Below are positions 1-6,877 of a stretch of 8,767 nucleotides of DNA, in pieces. The notes beneath the pieces are model-generated. The model made no database searches. It saw nothing but the letters and a program-made list of their open reading frames with translations, and was not told where the DNA came from. The first letter of the stretch is position 1. Each line of letters starts with the position of its first letter. The stretch is from JBFEUI01 sp041547565. GTDB lineage: Bacteria; Pseudomonadota; Gammaproteobacteria; Thiohalomonadales; Thiohalomonadaceae. The stretch spans positions 1 through 8,767 of the forward strand of contig JBFEUI010000109.1 of the NCBI GenBank assembly GCA_041547565.1, given 5' to 3'. The translations under genes were made by a program, and so were the position numbers.

Positions 1-10
1 AATCGAAGGG

Positions 11-23
11 CGCATACTATGCG
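11..23. repeat. Perfect palindrome over the leftward -10 region
   Basis: CGCATA-C-TATGCG is a perfect 6-bp inverted repeat around a single central base. It sits inside a wider inverted pair, GAAGGGC (5-11) and GCCCTTC (31-37). It covers the -10 region of the leftward promoter, so it could be an operator or a hairpin at the transcript start. It may equally be chance symmetry, since the -10 itself contributes the TA-rich centre. Confidence 0.35.
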
Positions 24-44
24 TGTTTTTGCCCTTCATGTCAA
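14..44 (-). promoter_or_regulatory. Leftward sigma70-type promoter, probably for rpsT
   Basis: Read leftward, a perfect -35 hexamer TTGACA (forward-strand 39-44) is followed by a -10 that can be read as TAGTAT (14-19, 19-bp spacer) or CATAGT (16-21, 17-bp spacer). No coding sequence follows inside the window, so the gene driven lies off the left edge. In P. aeruginosa and several other gammaproteobacteria rpsT (ribosomal protein S20) is divergent from murJ, so rpsT is the inferred target. The -35 match is seen directly; the target is inference from gene order. Confidence 0.5.
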
Positions 45-74
45 CGCTAACCGCTGCTTTTTTTCAATCAGCGC

Positions 75-104
75 ATGACGCAGCCTACGGCATCGCGGTA
101 AGAT
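75..104 (+). promoter_or_regulatory. Possible murJ promoter
   Basis: ATGACG (75-80, four of six matches to the -35 consensus) and TAAGAT (99-104, four of six to the -10 consensus) are separated by 18 bp and lie about 58 bp before the murJ start codon. This is the best rightward sigma70-like pair I can see in the gap, but it is not strong. A perfect inverted repeat, GGCATC (89-94) with GATGCC (102-107), overlaps the -10, so the site could alternatively be a leader hairpin from a promoter further upstream. Confidence 0.25.
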
Positions 105-161
105 GCCCATCTTGACCCCGAAACCGAATAAATACAAGCAATTAAAGGTAGCTGTGACGGC

Positions 162-1745
162 ATGAGCAAGCGCTTGATTAAATCCACCGCCACGGTGGGT
201 GGCTGGACCCTGATCTCACGGGTGTTGGGCTTTCTGCGCGACATGGTCTTTGCCAACCTGTTCGGGGCCGGGGCGGGCACCGACGCCTTCTTCGTTGCCT
301 TCAAGATCCCCAACTTCCTGCGTCGCCTGTTTGCCGAGGGAGCCTTCTCCCAGGCCTTCGTGCCGGTGCTCTCCGAGTACAAGGCCCGGCGCAGCCTGGC
401 CGAGGTGCGTGAACTGGTCTCCCGTACCAGCGGCACGCTGGGCGGTCTGCTGCTGGTGCTGACGCTGGTCACCATCTTGGCCTCACCGGCGGTGGTCACT
501 GTGTTCGCACCCGGTTTTATCGGCCAGCCGGAGAAATTTGCCCTCACCGCGGAGATGCTGCGCATCACCTTCCCCTATCTGCTGTTCATCTCCCTGACCG
601 CCCTGGCCGGGGGGGTGATGAACAGCTATGGGCATTTTGCGGTACCGGCCTTCACCCCGGTCTGGCTCAACCTCTGCCTGATCGGTGCGGCGGTCTGGCT
701 GGCGCCAATGCTGGAGCGGGGGGTGGTCGGCCTGGCCTGGGGCGTGTTTGCCGCCGGCCTGGTGCAGCTTGCCTTTCAGCTGCCGACCCTGCAGCGGCTC
801 GGTCTGCTGGCGCTGCCGCGCTGGGGCTGGCGCCATGAGGGGGTGCGGCGCATTCTCAAGCTGATGCTGCCGGCCATATTCGGCTCCTCGGTGGCGCAGA
901 TCAACCTGCTGCTCGATACCGTGATCGCCTCGTTTCTGGTCTCGGGCAGCGTCTCCTGGCTCTACTACTCGGACCGGCTGGTCGAATTCCCGCTCGGGGT
1001 GTTCGGCATCGCCCTGGCAACGGTGATCCTGCCCAGCCTTTCACGGCGGCATGCCGAGGCAGACCCCGAATCCTTCGGCCGTACCCTCGACTGGGCGTTG
1101 CGCTGGGTGTGTCTCATCGGTATACCCGCGGCCATCGGGCTGGTGCTGCTGGCAGGCCCCATTCTCACAACGCTGTTCCAGTACAACGCCTTTCGCCCCG
1201 AGGATGCCTACTATGCCACCATGAGCCTGCAGGCCTACGGCGTGGGGCTGTTGGGATTCATTCTGGTCAAGGTGCTGGCGCCGGGCTACTACGCGCGCCA
1301 GGATACACGCACCCCGGTGCGCATCGGCATCAAGGCGATGGTGGCTAACATGGCGATGAACCTGCTGTTTGTGGTGCCGATGGTGCTGCTGGGCATTGAA
1401 GGCCCCCATGCAGGGCTGGCGCTGGCCACCTCGCTGGCGGCCTTTATCAACGCGGCGCTGCTCTACCGGGGGCTGAAAAAAGCGGGCGTCTACCGGGCCG
1501 AGGCCGGGTGGCCGCGCTTAATGCTGCAGATCATCCCGGCCAATCTGCTGCTGGCGGCGCTGTTGTGGTGGGGTCGCGGTGAGTTGCAACTGTGGTTTGA
1601 CTGGAGTGCGGTGGAACGGGCCTCCCGTCTGGCGCTGCTGATCGGCAGCGGGATCGGACTCTACTTCGTGGCGCTGTTGCTGGCCGGTGTTCGGCCCGCT
1701 CAACTGATGGCAAGGCGCAAGGAGACGGGTGGTGAAACCCACTAG
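162..1745 (+). CDS. murJ: Lipid II flippase MurJ (MviN)
   Basis: Integral inner-membrane flippase of the MOP superfamily that moves lipid II from the cytoplasmic to the periplasmic leaflet for peptidoglycan synthesis. The 527-residue protein is close to the family's usual length (about 510-530) and is hydrophobic throughout, as expected for 14 membrane segments. It resembles E. coli MurJ end to end. Charged residues known to be essential in E. coli are present: Arg20 and Arg26 (SRVLGFLRD), Asp41 in GTDAFF, Arg54 in FLRRLFAEGAFSQ, and the Arg of YYSDRLVEFP. The ATG is preferred because MSKRLIKSTA aligns with family N-termini and AAAGGTA lies 11 bp upstream, a slightly long spacing. It is the first gene of the rightward block; ribF follows after 77 bp with its own promoter. 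No truncation or missing motif is seen. Confidence 0.97.
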   Translation: MSKRLIKSTATVGGWTLISRVLGFLRDMVFANLFGAGAGTDAFFVAFKIPNFLRRLFAEGAFSQAFVPVLSEYKARRSLAEVRELVSRTSGTLGGLLLVLTLVTILASPAVVTVFAPGFIGQPEKFALTAEMLRITFPYLLFISLTALAGGVMNSYGHFAVPAFTPVWLNLCLIGAAVWLAPMLERGVVGLAWGVFAAGLVQLAFQLPTLQRLGLLALPRWGWRHEGVRRILKLMLPAIFGSSVAQINLLLDTVIASFLVSGSVSWLYYSDRLVEFPLGVFGIALATVILPSLSRRHAEADPESFGRTLDWALRWVCLIGIPAAIGLVLLAGPILTTLFQYNAFRPEDAYYATMSLQAYGVGLLGFILVKVLAPGYYARQDTRTPVRIGIKAMVANMAMNLLFVVPMVLLGIEGPHAGLALATSLAAFINAALLYRGLKKAGVYRAEAGWPRLMLQIIPANLLLAALLWWGRGELQLWFDWSAVERASRLALLIGSGIGLYFVALLLAGVRPAQLMARRKETGGETH

Positions 1746-1748
1746 GCA

Positions 1749-1778
1749 GTGAAAGCACAGGTGCAATTAGCGTATAAT
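1749..1778 (+). promoter_or_regulatory. Sigma70-type promoter upstream of ribF
   Basis: A perfect TATAAT at 1773-1778 has a partial -35, GTGAAA at 1749-1754 (four of six matches), 18 bp upstream. It lies in the 77-bp murJ-ribF gap, about 45 bp before the ribF ATG, and would let ribF-ileS be transcribed independently of murJ. The hexamers are seen directly; activity is inferred. Confidence 0.55.
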
Positions 1779-1822
1779 CAGGCGCTTTTACGCCATAGCT
1801 TCAATTCACCCGTTAGGTTGAC

Positions 1823-2800
1823 ATGGAACTGATTCGCGGTCTTCACAATTTGCGTCCACACCACCATGGCTGTGTGGCCACCATCGGCAACTTCGATGGC
1901 GTTCACCTGGGCCATCAGGCGGTGCTTGGTCAACTGGCAGACAAGGCCGAGGCACTGAAGCTGCCGACGGTGGTGATCACCTTTGAGCCGCAACCGCAGG
2001 AGTATTTCAGCAGCGGGCCGATCCCGCCGCGCCTGACCCGGTTTCGCGAGAAATTCAAGGCACTGCGCCGCTTTTCGGTCGAACGGGTGCTGTGCATCGA
2101 TTTTACCCCGGAGTTTGCCGCGTTGAGTGCCGAGGCGTTTATCCAGCAGGTGCTGGTGGATGGCCTGGGTATTCGTTATCTGGTGGTGGGTGATGACTTC
2201 AAGTTCGGTAATGGGCGCAACGGGGATTTTGAGCTGCTTCAAAAAGCCGGTCAGCGACACGGTTTTGAAGTGGCCCATATGCATACCTTCATCCTCGGTG
2301 GAGAGCGGGTGAGCAGTACCCGGGTGCGTGAGGCGTTGCAGGCCGGCGAACTGGAGATTGCCGAACAGTTGCTGGGTCGCCCCTACCGCATGTGTGGCCG
2401 AGTGGCCCACGGAGACAAGCGCGGACGTATTATCGGCTTTCCCACTGCCAATATCTTCCTGCACCGCATGGCTGCCCCGGTCGAGGGGGTGTTTGCCGTG
2501 GAGATGTTCGGTATCGAGGGCGAACCGGTGATGGGGGTGGCCAACGTCGGTTCACGCCCCACGGTAGATGGCACCCGCAGCCTGCTGGAGGTGCACCTGT
2601 TTGACTTTAGCGGTGATATCTATGGTCAGTATGTGCACGTCGATTTTCTCCACAAGATCCGTGAGGAGCGACGTTTCGAGTCCTTTGACGCCCTGAAGGA
2701 GCAGATCCTGCTGGATGCGGCGCAGGCCAGGGAGTATTTCAACCAACGGGCAGTTAACGCAAAGGCCGCTGAGGCGCCAAGAACGCAAAGTGGTGTATAG
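1823..2800 (+). CDS. ribF: Bifunctional riboflavin kinase / FAD synthetase RibF
   Basis: Cytoplasmic enzyme that phosphorylates riboflavin to FMN and adenylylates FMN to FAD. The N-terminal nucleotidyltransferase domain (about residues 1-180) shows GNFDGVHLGHQ at 22-32 (the HxGH-type nucleotide-binding motif), VGDDFKFG at 122-129 and SSTRVR at 164-169. The C-terminal riboflavin kinase domain shows GFPTAN at 205-210, NVGSRPTV at 241-248 and the conserved glutamate at 256 in LLEVHLFDF. The ATG follows an AGG-containing ribosome site in the preceding dozen bases. Length is 325 residues, slightly longer than E. coli RibF (313). The excess is a C-terminal tail after the conserved AREYF (about residue 310 onward) encoded by repeat-like DNA with two AACGCAAAG copies. 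ribF before ileS is the conserved order. Confidence 0.97.
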   Translation: MELIRGLHNLRPHHHGCVATIGNFDGVHLGHQAVLGQLADKAEALKLPTVVITFEPQPQEYFSSGPIPPRLTRFREKFKALRRFSVERVLCIDFTPEFAALSAEAFIQQVLVDGLGIRYLVVGDDFKFGNGRNGDFELLQKAGQRHGFEVAHMHTFILGGERVSSTRVREALQAGELEIAEQLLGRPYRMCGRVAHGDKRGRIIGFPTANIFLHRMAAPVEGVFAVEMFGIEGEPVMGVANVGSRPTVDGTRSLLEVHLFDFSGDIYGQYVHVDFLHKIREERRFESFDALKEQILLDAAQAREYFNQRAVNAKAAEAPRTQSGV

Positions 2801-2844
2801 ACTGTAAATTACGCACCCTTCGGTGAGCAGTAACAGCCTTTGCG
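2756..2844. repeat. Nonamer-like repeat element with inverted arms, spanning ribF end and ribF-ileS gap
   Basis: AACGCAAAG occurs twice on the forward strand (2756-2764 and 2782-2790). Between them are the related units GCCGCTGAG (2765-2773) and GCGCCAAG (2774-2781), giving a near-tandem array with a period of about 9. CGCAAAGGC (2758-2766) has an exact inverted partner GCCTTTGCG at 2836-2844. The layout resembles dispersed intergenic repeats built from CGCAAAG units that I recall from other proteobacterial genomes; that family link is from memory. The left part is inside ribF and encodes its last residues, and the right part lies in the leader of ileS. Pairing of the two arms in RNA would enclose a loop of about 69 nt. 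Confidence 0.5.
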
Positions 2845-2874
2845 GTGATGACATGTTTAAAAGAGTAACAAAAA

Positions 2875-5736
2875 GTGAGTGACTACAAAGACACCCTGAA
2901 TCTTCCCCAAACCGACTTCCCCATGCGCGGCAATCTCGCCCAGCGTGAGCCGGAGATGCTCAAGCGCTGGCAGGAGATGGATATCTACGGCCTGATGCGC
3001 AAGGCCGGAGAGGGGCGTGACAAGTTCATCCTGCATGACGGCCCGCCCTATGCCAACGGCAATATCCACATCGGTCATGCCGTGAACAAGGTACTCAAGG
3101 ACATGATCATCAAGTCCAGGAGTCTGAGCGGTTTTGACGCGCCCTATGTGCCGGGATGGGATTGCCACGGCCTGCCGATTGAACTGCAGGTGGAGAAGAA
3201 GATCGGCAAGGCGGGCGTGAAGGTGGATGCCGACAAATTCCGTCAGGCCTGCCGCGACTATGCCAGCGAGCAGGTCAATGGCCAGCGCGAGGACTTCAAG
3301 CGCCTGGGTGTGTTCGGTGACTGGGACAACCCCTACCTCACCATGAACTACCAGTTCGAGGCCGATATCATCCGCACCCTCGGCAAGATCATCGAGCGCG
3401 GCCACCTGCACAAGGGCTCCAAGCCGGTGCACTGGTGTACCGATTGCGGCTCGGCGCTGGCCGAGGCCGAGGTGGAGTACGAGGACAAGACCTCCCCGGC
3501 CATCGACGTGCGTTTCGAGGTGCTGGACGAGGAGGTACTGATGGCCCGTTGCCGCCATGTCGAGGAGCATGAGGGGCAGGGGCCGGTCTCCGTGGTGATC
3601 TGGACCACCACACCGTGGACCCTGCCTGCCAACCAGGCGGTGGCCCTCAACCCCGAGCTCGACTATGTCATTGTGCAGTGTGACGGGGTGGCCGAGCACG
3701 GTACCGAACGGCTGCTGGTGGCCGATGAACTGCTGAAGGATGTCATGGGGCGCTGGGGTGTCGAGGAGTACCGCGTGGTGGCCTATTGCAAGGGGGCTGA
3801 ACTGGAGGGGCTGAAGCTGCAGCACCCCTTCTACCGGCGCGAGGTACCGATCATTCTCGGTGACCATGTCACCCTGGAGGCCGGTACCGGAGCGGTACAT
3901 ACCGCGCCCGGTCATGGTCAGGAGGACTACGTGGTCGGTTCGCGCTACAAGCTCAAGGTCGATAACCCGGTGGGCGGTGACGGCAAGTTTCTGCCCGGGA
4001 CGGAACTGTTCGAAGGCCAGCATGTGTTCAAGGCCAACGATGCGGTGCTGGAGGTGCTGCGCGATCGCGGCAAACTGGTTCACGCCGAGGCGTTGCGCCA
4101 CAGCTATCCGCACTGCTGGCGCCACAAGACCCCGATCATTTTCCGCGCCACACCGCAGTGGTTCATCAGTATGGATCAGAACGGCCTGCGCAAATCCGCG
4201 CTGGAGGCCATCAAGGCGACCCGCTGGATGCCCGACTGGGGCGAGGCGCGCATCAACGGCATGGTGGAGAACCGCCCGGACTGGTGCATCTCCCGCCAGC
4301 GCAACTGGGGCGTGCCCATTACCCTGTTTGTCCACAAGCAGAGCGGCAAACTGCACCCCGACACCCAGCGCCTTGTCGAGGCGGTGGCAGGGCGGGTCGA
4401 GGAGAAGGGCATCGACGCCTGGTTCGACCTCGAACCGGCCGAACTGCTCGGTGATGAGGCGGCCGACTATGACAAGGTGAATGATACCCTCGATGTCTGG
4501 TTCGACTCGGGCGTGACCCATGCCTGTGTGCTGGACCGGCGCGAGGGCCTGCATAGGCCGGCTGATCTCTATCTGGAGGGATCGGACCAGCACCGTGGCT
4601 GGTTCCAGTCCTCGCTGCTGACCGCCGTGGCCGCGAACAATGCCGCCCCCTACAAGTCAGTGCTTACTCACGGTTTCACTGTGGATGCCAAGGGCCAGAA
4701 GATGTCCAAGTCCAGGGGCAACGTGGTGGCGCCGCAGAAGGTGTTCAAATCACTGGGTGCCGACATTCTGCGCCTGTGGGTGGCCTCCACCGACTACCGC
4801 GGCGAGATGACCGTCTCCGACGAGATCCTCAAGCGCACCGCCGACGCCTACCGCCGTATCCGCAACACCGCCCGTTTCCTGCTCTCCAACCTGGCGGGCT
4901 TCGACCCACGGGTCAACATGGTGCCGCTGAGCGATCTGATCGCCCTCGACTCCTGGGCCGTGGCCCGGGCGGCTGAACTGCAGCAGGAGCTGAAACAGGC
5001 CTATGACAACTACGAGTTCCACGTCATCTACCAGAAGGTGCACAATTTCTGCTCGGTGGACATGGGCTCGTTCTACCTCGATGTGATCAAGGACCGCCAG
5101 TATACCACCCAGGCCGACTCGCTGGCGCGCCGCTCGGCCCAGACCGCCATGTACCACATTATCGAGGCGATGAGCCGTTGGCTGGCCCCGATTCTCAGCT
5201 TCACCGCCGAGGAGATCTGGCAGCAGATCCCGGGTGAGCGCGGCGCGTCGATTTTCCTTGAGACCTGGTATGACAAGACCGAAACACCGCTGTTCTCGGT
5301 CGAGGCCAGCAAGGCCGGTATGGATATGTCCTACTGGTCCGAGGTGATGGAGGTGCGCGACGCGGTCAACCGCGAGCTGGAGCAGTTGCGCAACAGCGGC
5401 GAGATCGGTGCCAATCTGCAGGCTGAGGTCACCCTCTACGCCGGGCGCGAAATCCATGACAAGCTGGCCAGACTGCAGGATGAACTGCGCTTCGTGCTTA
5501 TCACCTCAACCGCCCATGTACAGCTCGTCACCGATGAGCCGCCGCCCGAGGCGGCCCACTACACCCTGGAGGGGGGCGATGAGATCTGGGTAGCGGTCTC
5601 TGCCAGCGGCCATGCCAAGTGCGATCGCTGCTGGCACTACCGCGAGGATGTGGGCAGCCACAGCGAACACCCTGACCTGTGCGGCCGCTGTGTGGAAAAC
5701 ATCGAGGGTGAGGGTGAGACGCGGCATTTCGCATGA
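2875..5736 (+). CDS. ileS: Isoleucyl-tRNA synthetase, type I
   Basis: Class I aminoacyl-tRNA synthetase that charges tRNA-Ile with isoleucine and clears misactivated valine. The 953-residue protein aligns from start to end with E. coli IleS (938). Visible in order are HIGH at residues 65-68 (ATP binding), the CP1 editing domain with WTTTPWTLPAN and GTGAVHTAPGHGQEDY, the WFDSG and EGSDQHRGWF core motifs, KMSKS at 609-613, the helical anticodon-binding region, and a C-terminal zinc finger with Cys916, Cys919, Cys936 and Cys939. The C-terminal zinc site is typical of the bacterial, mupirocin-sensitive type rather than the eukaryote-like type. The GTG start is chosen because MSDYKDTLNLP matches the family N-terminus. 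Upstream ribosome-binding sequence is poor (AAGAG about 10 nt away). ribF ends 74 bp earlier; no T-box leader is recognisable. Confidence 0.98.
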   Translation: MSDYKDTLNLPQTDFPMRGNLAQREPEMLKRWQEMDIYGLMRKAGEGRDKFILHDGPPYANGNIHIGHAVNKVLKDMIIKSRSLSGFDAPYVPGWDCHGLPIELQVEKKIGKAGVKVDADKFRQACRDYASEQVNGQREDFKRLGVFGDWDNPYLTMNYQFEADIIRTLGKIIERGHLHKGSKPVHWCTDCGSALAEAEVEYEDKTSPAIDVRFEVLDEEVLMARCRHVEEHEGQGPVSVVIWTTTPWTLPANQAVALNPELDYVIVQCDGVAEHGTERLLVADELLKDVMGRWGVEEYRVVAYCKGAELEGLKLQHPFYRREVPIILGDHVTLEAGTGAVHTAPGHGQEDYVVGSRYKLKVDNPVGGDGKFLPGTELFEGQHVFKANDAVLEVLRDRGKLVHAEALRHSYPHCWRHKTPIIFRATPQWFISMDQNGLRKSALEAIKATRWMPDWGEARINGMVENRPDWCISRQRNWGVPITLFVHKQSGKLHPDTQRLVEAVAGRVEEKGIDAWFDLEPAELLGDEAADYDKVNDTLDVWFDSGVTHACVLDRREGLHRPADLYLEGSDQHRGWFQSSLLTAVAANNAAPYKSVLTHGFTVDAKGQKMSKSRGNVVAPQKVFKSLGADILRLWVASTDYRGEMTVSDEILKRTADAYRRIRNTARFLLSNLAGFDPRVNMVPLSDLIALDSWAVARAAELQQELKQAYDNYEFHVIYQKVHNFCSVDMGSFYLDVIKDRQYTTQADSLARRSAQTAMYHIIEAMSRWLAPILSFTAEEIWQQIPGERGASIFLETWYDKTETPLFSVEASKAGMDMSYWSEVMEVRDAVNRELEQLRNSGEIGANLQAEVTLYAGREIHDKLARLQDELRFVLITSTAHVQLVTDEPPPEAAHYTLEGGDEIWVAVSASGHAKCDRCWHYREDVGSHSEHPDLCGRCVENIEGEGETRHFA

Positions 5737-5746
5737 CGCTGGATAG

Positions 5747-5843
5747 AAGTAACAAGTGAAAAGATACAAGACTAATGGGAACAGTTTGGTGAAGATGTTG
5801 GCCGATCCGCAACTTGTAACTTGTATCTTTGACCTTGTATCTG
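5747..5843. repeat. Inverted arrays of AAG-initiated heptads between ileS and lspA
   Basis: The left arm has four consecutive forward-strand heptads: AAGTAAC, AAGTGAA, AAGATAC, AAGACTA (5747-5774). The right arm (5809-5843) has five heptads that read on the reverse strand as CAGATAC, AAGGTCA, AAGATAC, AAGTTAC, AAGTTGC. The arms face each other across 34 bp of non-repeated sequence. The best pairing is AAAGATACAAG (5760-5770) with CTTGTATCTTT (5820-5830), 11 bp perfect. The unit is noncoding and more AT-rich than the surrounding genes. It resembles short-period intergenic repeats seen in some gammaproteobacteria, a resemblance from memory only. Possible roles are an mRNA-stabilising or attenuating stem-loop, or a mobile noncoding repeat. 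Confidence 0.65.
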
Positions 5844-5859
5844 TTCGCGGGAGCGAACA
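5842..5859 (+). promoter_or_regulatory. Hairpin presenting the lspA ribosome-binding site
   Basis: TGTTCGC (5842-5848) pairs perfectly with GCGAACA (5853-5859), closing the tetraloop GGGA (5849-5852), which fits the GNRA class. The only good Shine-Dalgarno for lspA, GGGAG at 5849-5853, consists of this loop plus the first base of the 3' arm. The lspA ATG begins at the next base, 5860. The stem would therefore compete with ribosome binding and could tune lspA translation, or be melted by ribosomes finishing ileS. The pairing is seen directly; the regulatory effect is inferred. Confidence 0.6.
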
Positions 5860-6333
5860 ATGTTGAAATGGTTGTGGCTCTCTGTCCTGGTCATTGCGCT
5901 CGACCAGCTGACCAAGCTGTGGGCCAGTAGCGGCCTGACGTATGCCGAGCCGGTAGCGGTGATACCTTTTTTCAACCTGACCCTGATGCACAATACCGGT
6001 GCCGCATTCAGTTTCCTGAGTAGCGCCGGGGGTTGGCAGCGCTGGTTTTTCACGGTTGTCGCCCTGTTTGTCAGTGTGGTCATTGTGCTGTGGCTGCGCA
6101 GGCTGGAGGCGGCACAGCGCTGGCTGGCCGCCGCCCTGGCACTGATACTCGGTGGCGCCCTGGGTAATGTCTGGGACCGGCTCGTTCACGGCTATGTCGT
6201 GGATTTTCTCGATTTCTATTATGCTCAATGGCACTGGCCGGCCTTCAATATCGCCGATTCAGCAATATTTATCGGGGCGGTCATGCTGCTCATCGACGCC
6301 TTTTTCGGTGAACGCAAGGCAAACGCGGGGTGA
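5860..6333 (+). CDS. lspA: Lipoprotein signal peptidase (signal peptidase II)
   Basis: Inner-membrane aspartyl protease that cleaves the signal peptide from diacylglyceryl-modified prolipoproteins before the +1 cysteine. The 157-residue protein has four hydrophobic segments and all family motifs: LDQLTK with Asp15, the NTGAAFSFL block, GGALGNVWDR with Asn103 and Asp106, VVDFLDF with Asp115, and FNIAD with Asn130 and Asp133. Asp115 and Asp133 correspond to the catalytic pair of the P. aeruginosa enzyme. The ATG is preferred because the first hydrophobic segment starts at once and GGGAG lies 6 bp upstream, within the hairpin that ends at the base before the start codon. It follows ileS after 123 bp and precedes fkpB by 15 bp, the usual gammaproteobacterial order. 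Confidence 0.97.
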   Translation: MLKWLWLSVLVIALDQLTKLWASSGLTYAEPVAVIPFFNLTLMHNTGAAFSFLSSAGGWQRWFFTVVALFVSVVIVLWLRRLEAAQRWLAAALALILGGALGNVWDRLVHGYVVDFLDFYYAQWHWPAFNIADSAIFIGAVMLLIDAFFGERKANAG

Positions 6334-6348
6334 TTCCCTGGACTGCTT

Positions 6349-6789
6349 ATGACTAATACAACGTGCACCATCGCCAGCGGCAGCAGGGTCACCATACACT
6401 TTCGCATCGTGCTGGAGGACGGCACCGAGGCGGACAGCACCTTCGGCGAACAACCGGTCACTTTCCGCATGGGCGACGGGTCGCTCAATGAAGGGCTGGA
6501 GGAGGCGCTGCTTGGGCTCCGGGCCGGTGCCCGCGAGACCATTACCCTGTCGCCCGATCAGGCATTCGGCTATCCGGATACCGCCAATATCCACGAGTTG
6601 CCGCGCAGTGATTTTTCCATGGATATGATGCCGGAGCCGGGGGTGATTATCGGTTTTACCACACCTTCCGGTGACGAGTTGCCGGGCATGGTGCTGAAGG
6701 TAGAAGAGGAAAAGGTGCAGGTGGACTTTAATCACCCCCTTGCCGGCCATACCCTGCAGTTTGAGGTGGAGATCCTCGAGGTCGAATAG
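6349..6789 (+). CDS. fkpB: FKBP-type peptidyl-prolyl isomerase FkpB (SlpA)
   Basis: Small cytoplasmic FKBP-family prolyl cis-trans isomerase and chaperone of the SlpA/FkpB group. It is 146 residues, close to E. coli FkpB (149). The FKBP fold is visible from VTIHFRIVLEDGTEADST (about residues 14-31) through GDGSLNEGLEEALLGLRAG (about 42-60) and AFGYP. An insert-in-flap segment follows (about residues 70-120), and the family signature VDFNHPLAGHTLQFEVEILEVE forms the C-terminus. The ATG lies 15 bp after the lspA stop with a weak GGA ribosome site, suggesting cotranscription and possibly coupled translation with lspA. The lspA-fkpB-ispH order supports the assignment. The physiological client is not known from the sequence. 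Confidence 0.95.
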   Translation: MTNTTCTIASGSRVTIHFRIVLEDGTEADSTFGEQPVTFRMGDGSLNEGLEEALLGLRAGARETITLSPDQAFGYPDTANIHELPRSDFSMDMMPEPGVIIGFTTPSGDELPGMVLKVEEEKVQVDFNHPLAGHTLQFEVEILEVE

Positions 6790-6799
6790 ACCGTTCAGC

Positions 6800-6840
6800 G
6801 TAAAGCAAATGCAGGCCAGATTAAGGCCTATGGCCTTTAC
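6800..6840 (+). other. Alternative hairpins just after fkpB
   Basis: AAGGCC (6823-6828) and GGCCTT (6832-6837) form a 6-bp stem around the loop TAT. GTAAAG (6800-6805) is also an exact inverted partner of CTTTAC (6835-6840), and GGCC at 6814-6817 could replace the left side of the inner stem. At least two mutually exclusive foldings are therefore possible. No T-run follows, so this is not a standard intrinsic terminator. It may protect the 3' end of fkpB mRNA or be a processing site. Confidence 0.4.
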
Positions 6841-6854
6841 CTGACATTCATTGT

Positions 6855-6877
6855 GTCACAGTGCTTCGCACTGTGAC
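6855..6877 (+). other. 10-bp perfect hairpin in the ispH leader
   Basis: GTCACAGTGC (6855-6864) pairs perfectly with GCACTGTGAC (6868-6877) around the loop TTC. It lies 51 nt before the ispH GTG and 65 nt after the fkpB stop. A run of seven T (6903-6909) occurs 25 nt beyond the stem, too far for a canonical terminator. As DNA, the symmetric site could also bind a dimeric regulator. The perfect symmetry is seen directly; function is unknown. Confidence 0.5.

Noticed and set aside
1746..1822. FMN riboswitch before ribF
   Set aside because: The gap is 77 bp, too short for the conserved multi-stem RFN element, and its conserved blocks are not visible. A simple promoter explains the sequence.
1778..2464. 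A 228-codon open frame antisense to ribF
   Set aside because: It is fully opposite conserved RibF motifs, has no recognisable family features and no supporting context.
2801..2874. T-box or other amino-acid-responsive leader before ileS
   Set aside because: The gap is only 74 nt, shows no T-box core or terminator, and T-boxes are not expected in gammaproteobacterial ileS.
2857..4593. A 578-codon open frame antisense to ileS
   Set aside because: It lies opposite the strongly conserved ileS and is a by-product of GC-rich codon usage. Its composition (His/Leu/Gly-rich, no recognisable domain) is that of a shadow frame.
4750..5457. A 235-codon open frame antisense to the 3' half of ileS
   Set aside because: It is a shadow of conserved IleS coding sequence without its own motifs.
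5747..5843. CRISPR array
   Set aside because: Repeat units are 7 nt, contiguous, degenerate and in opposite orientations, without spacers. This does not fit CRISPR.
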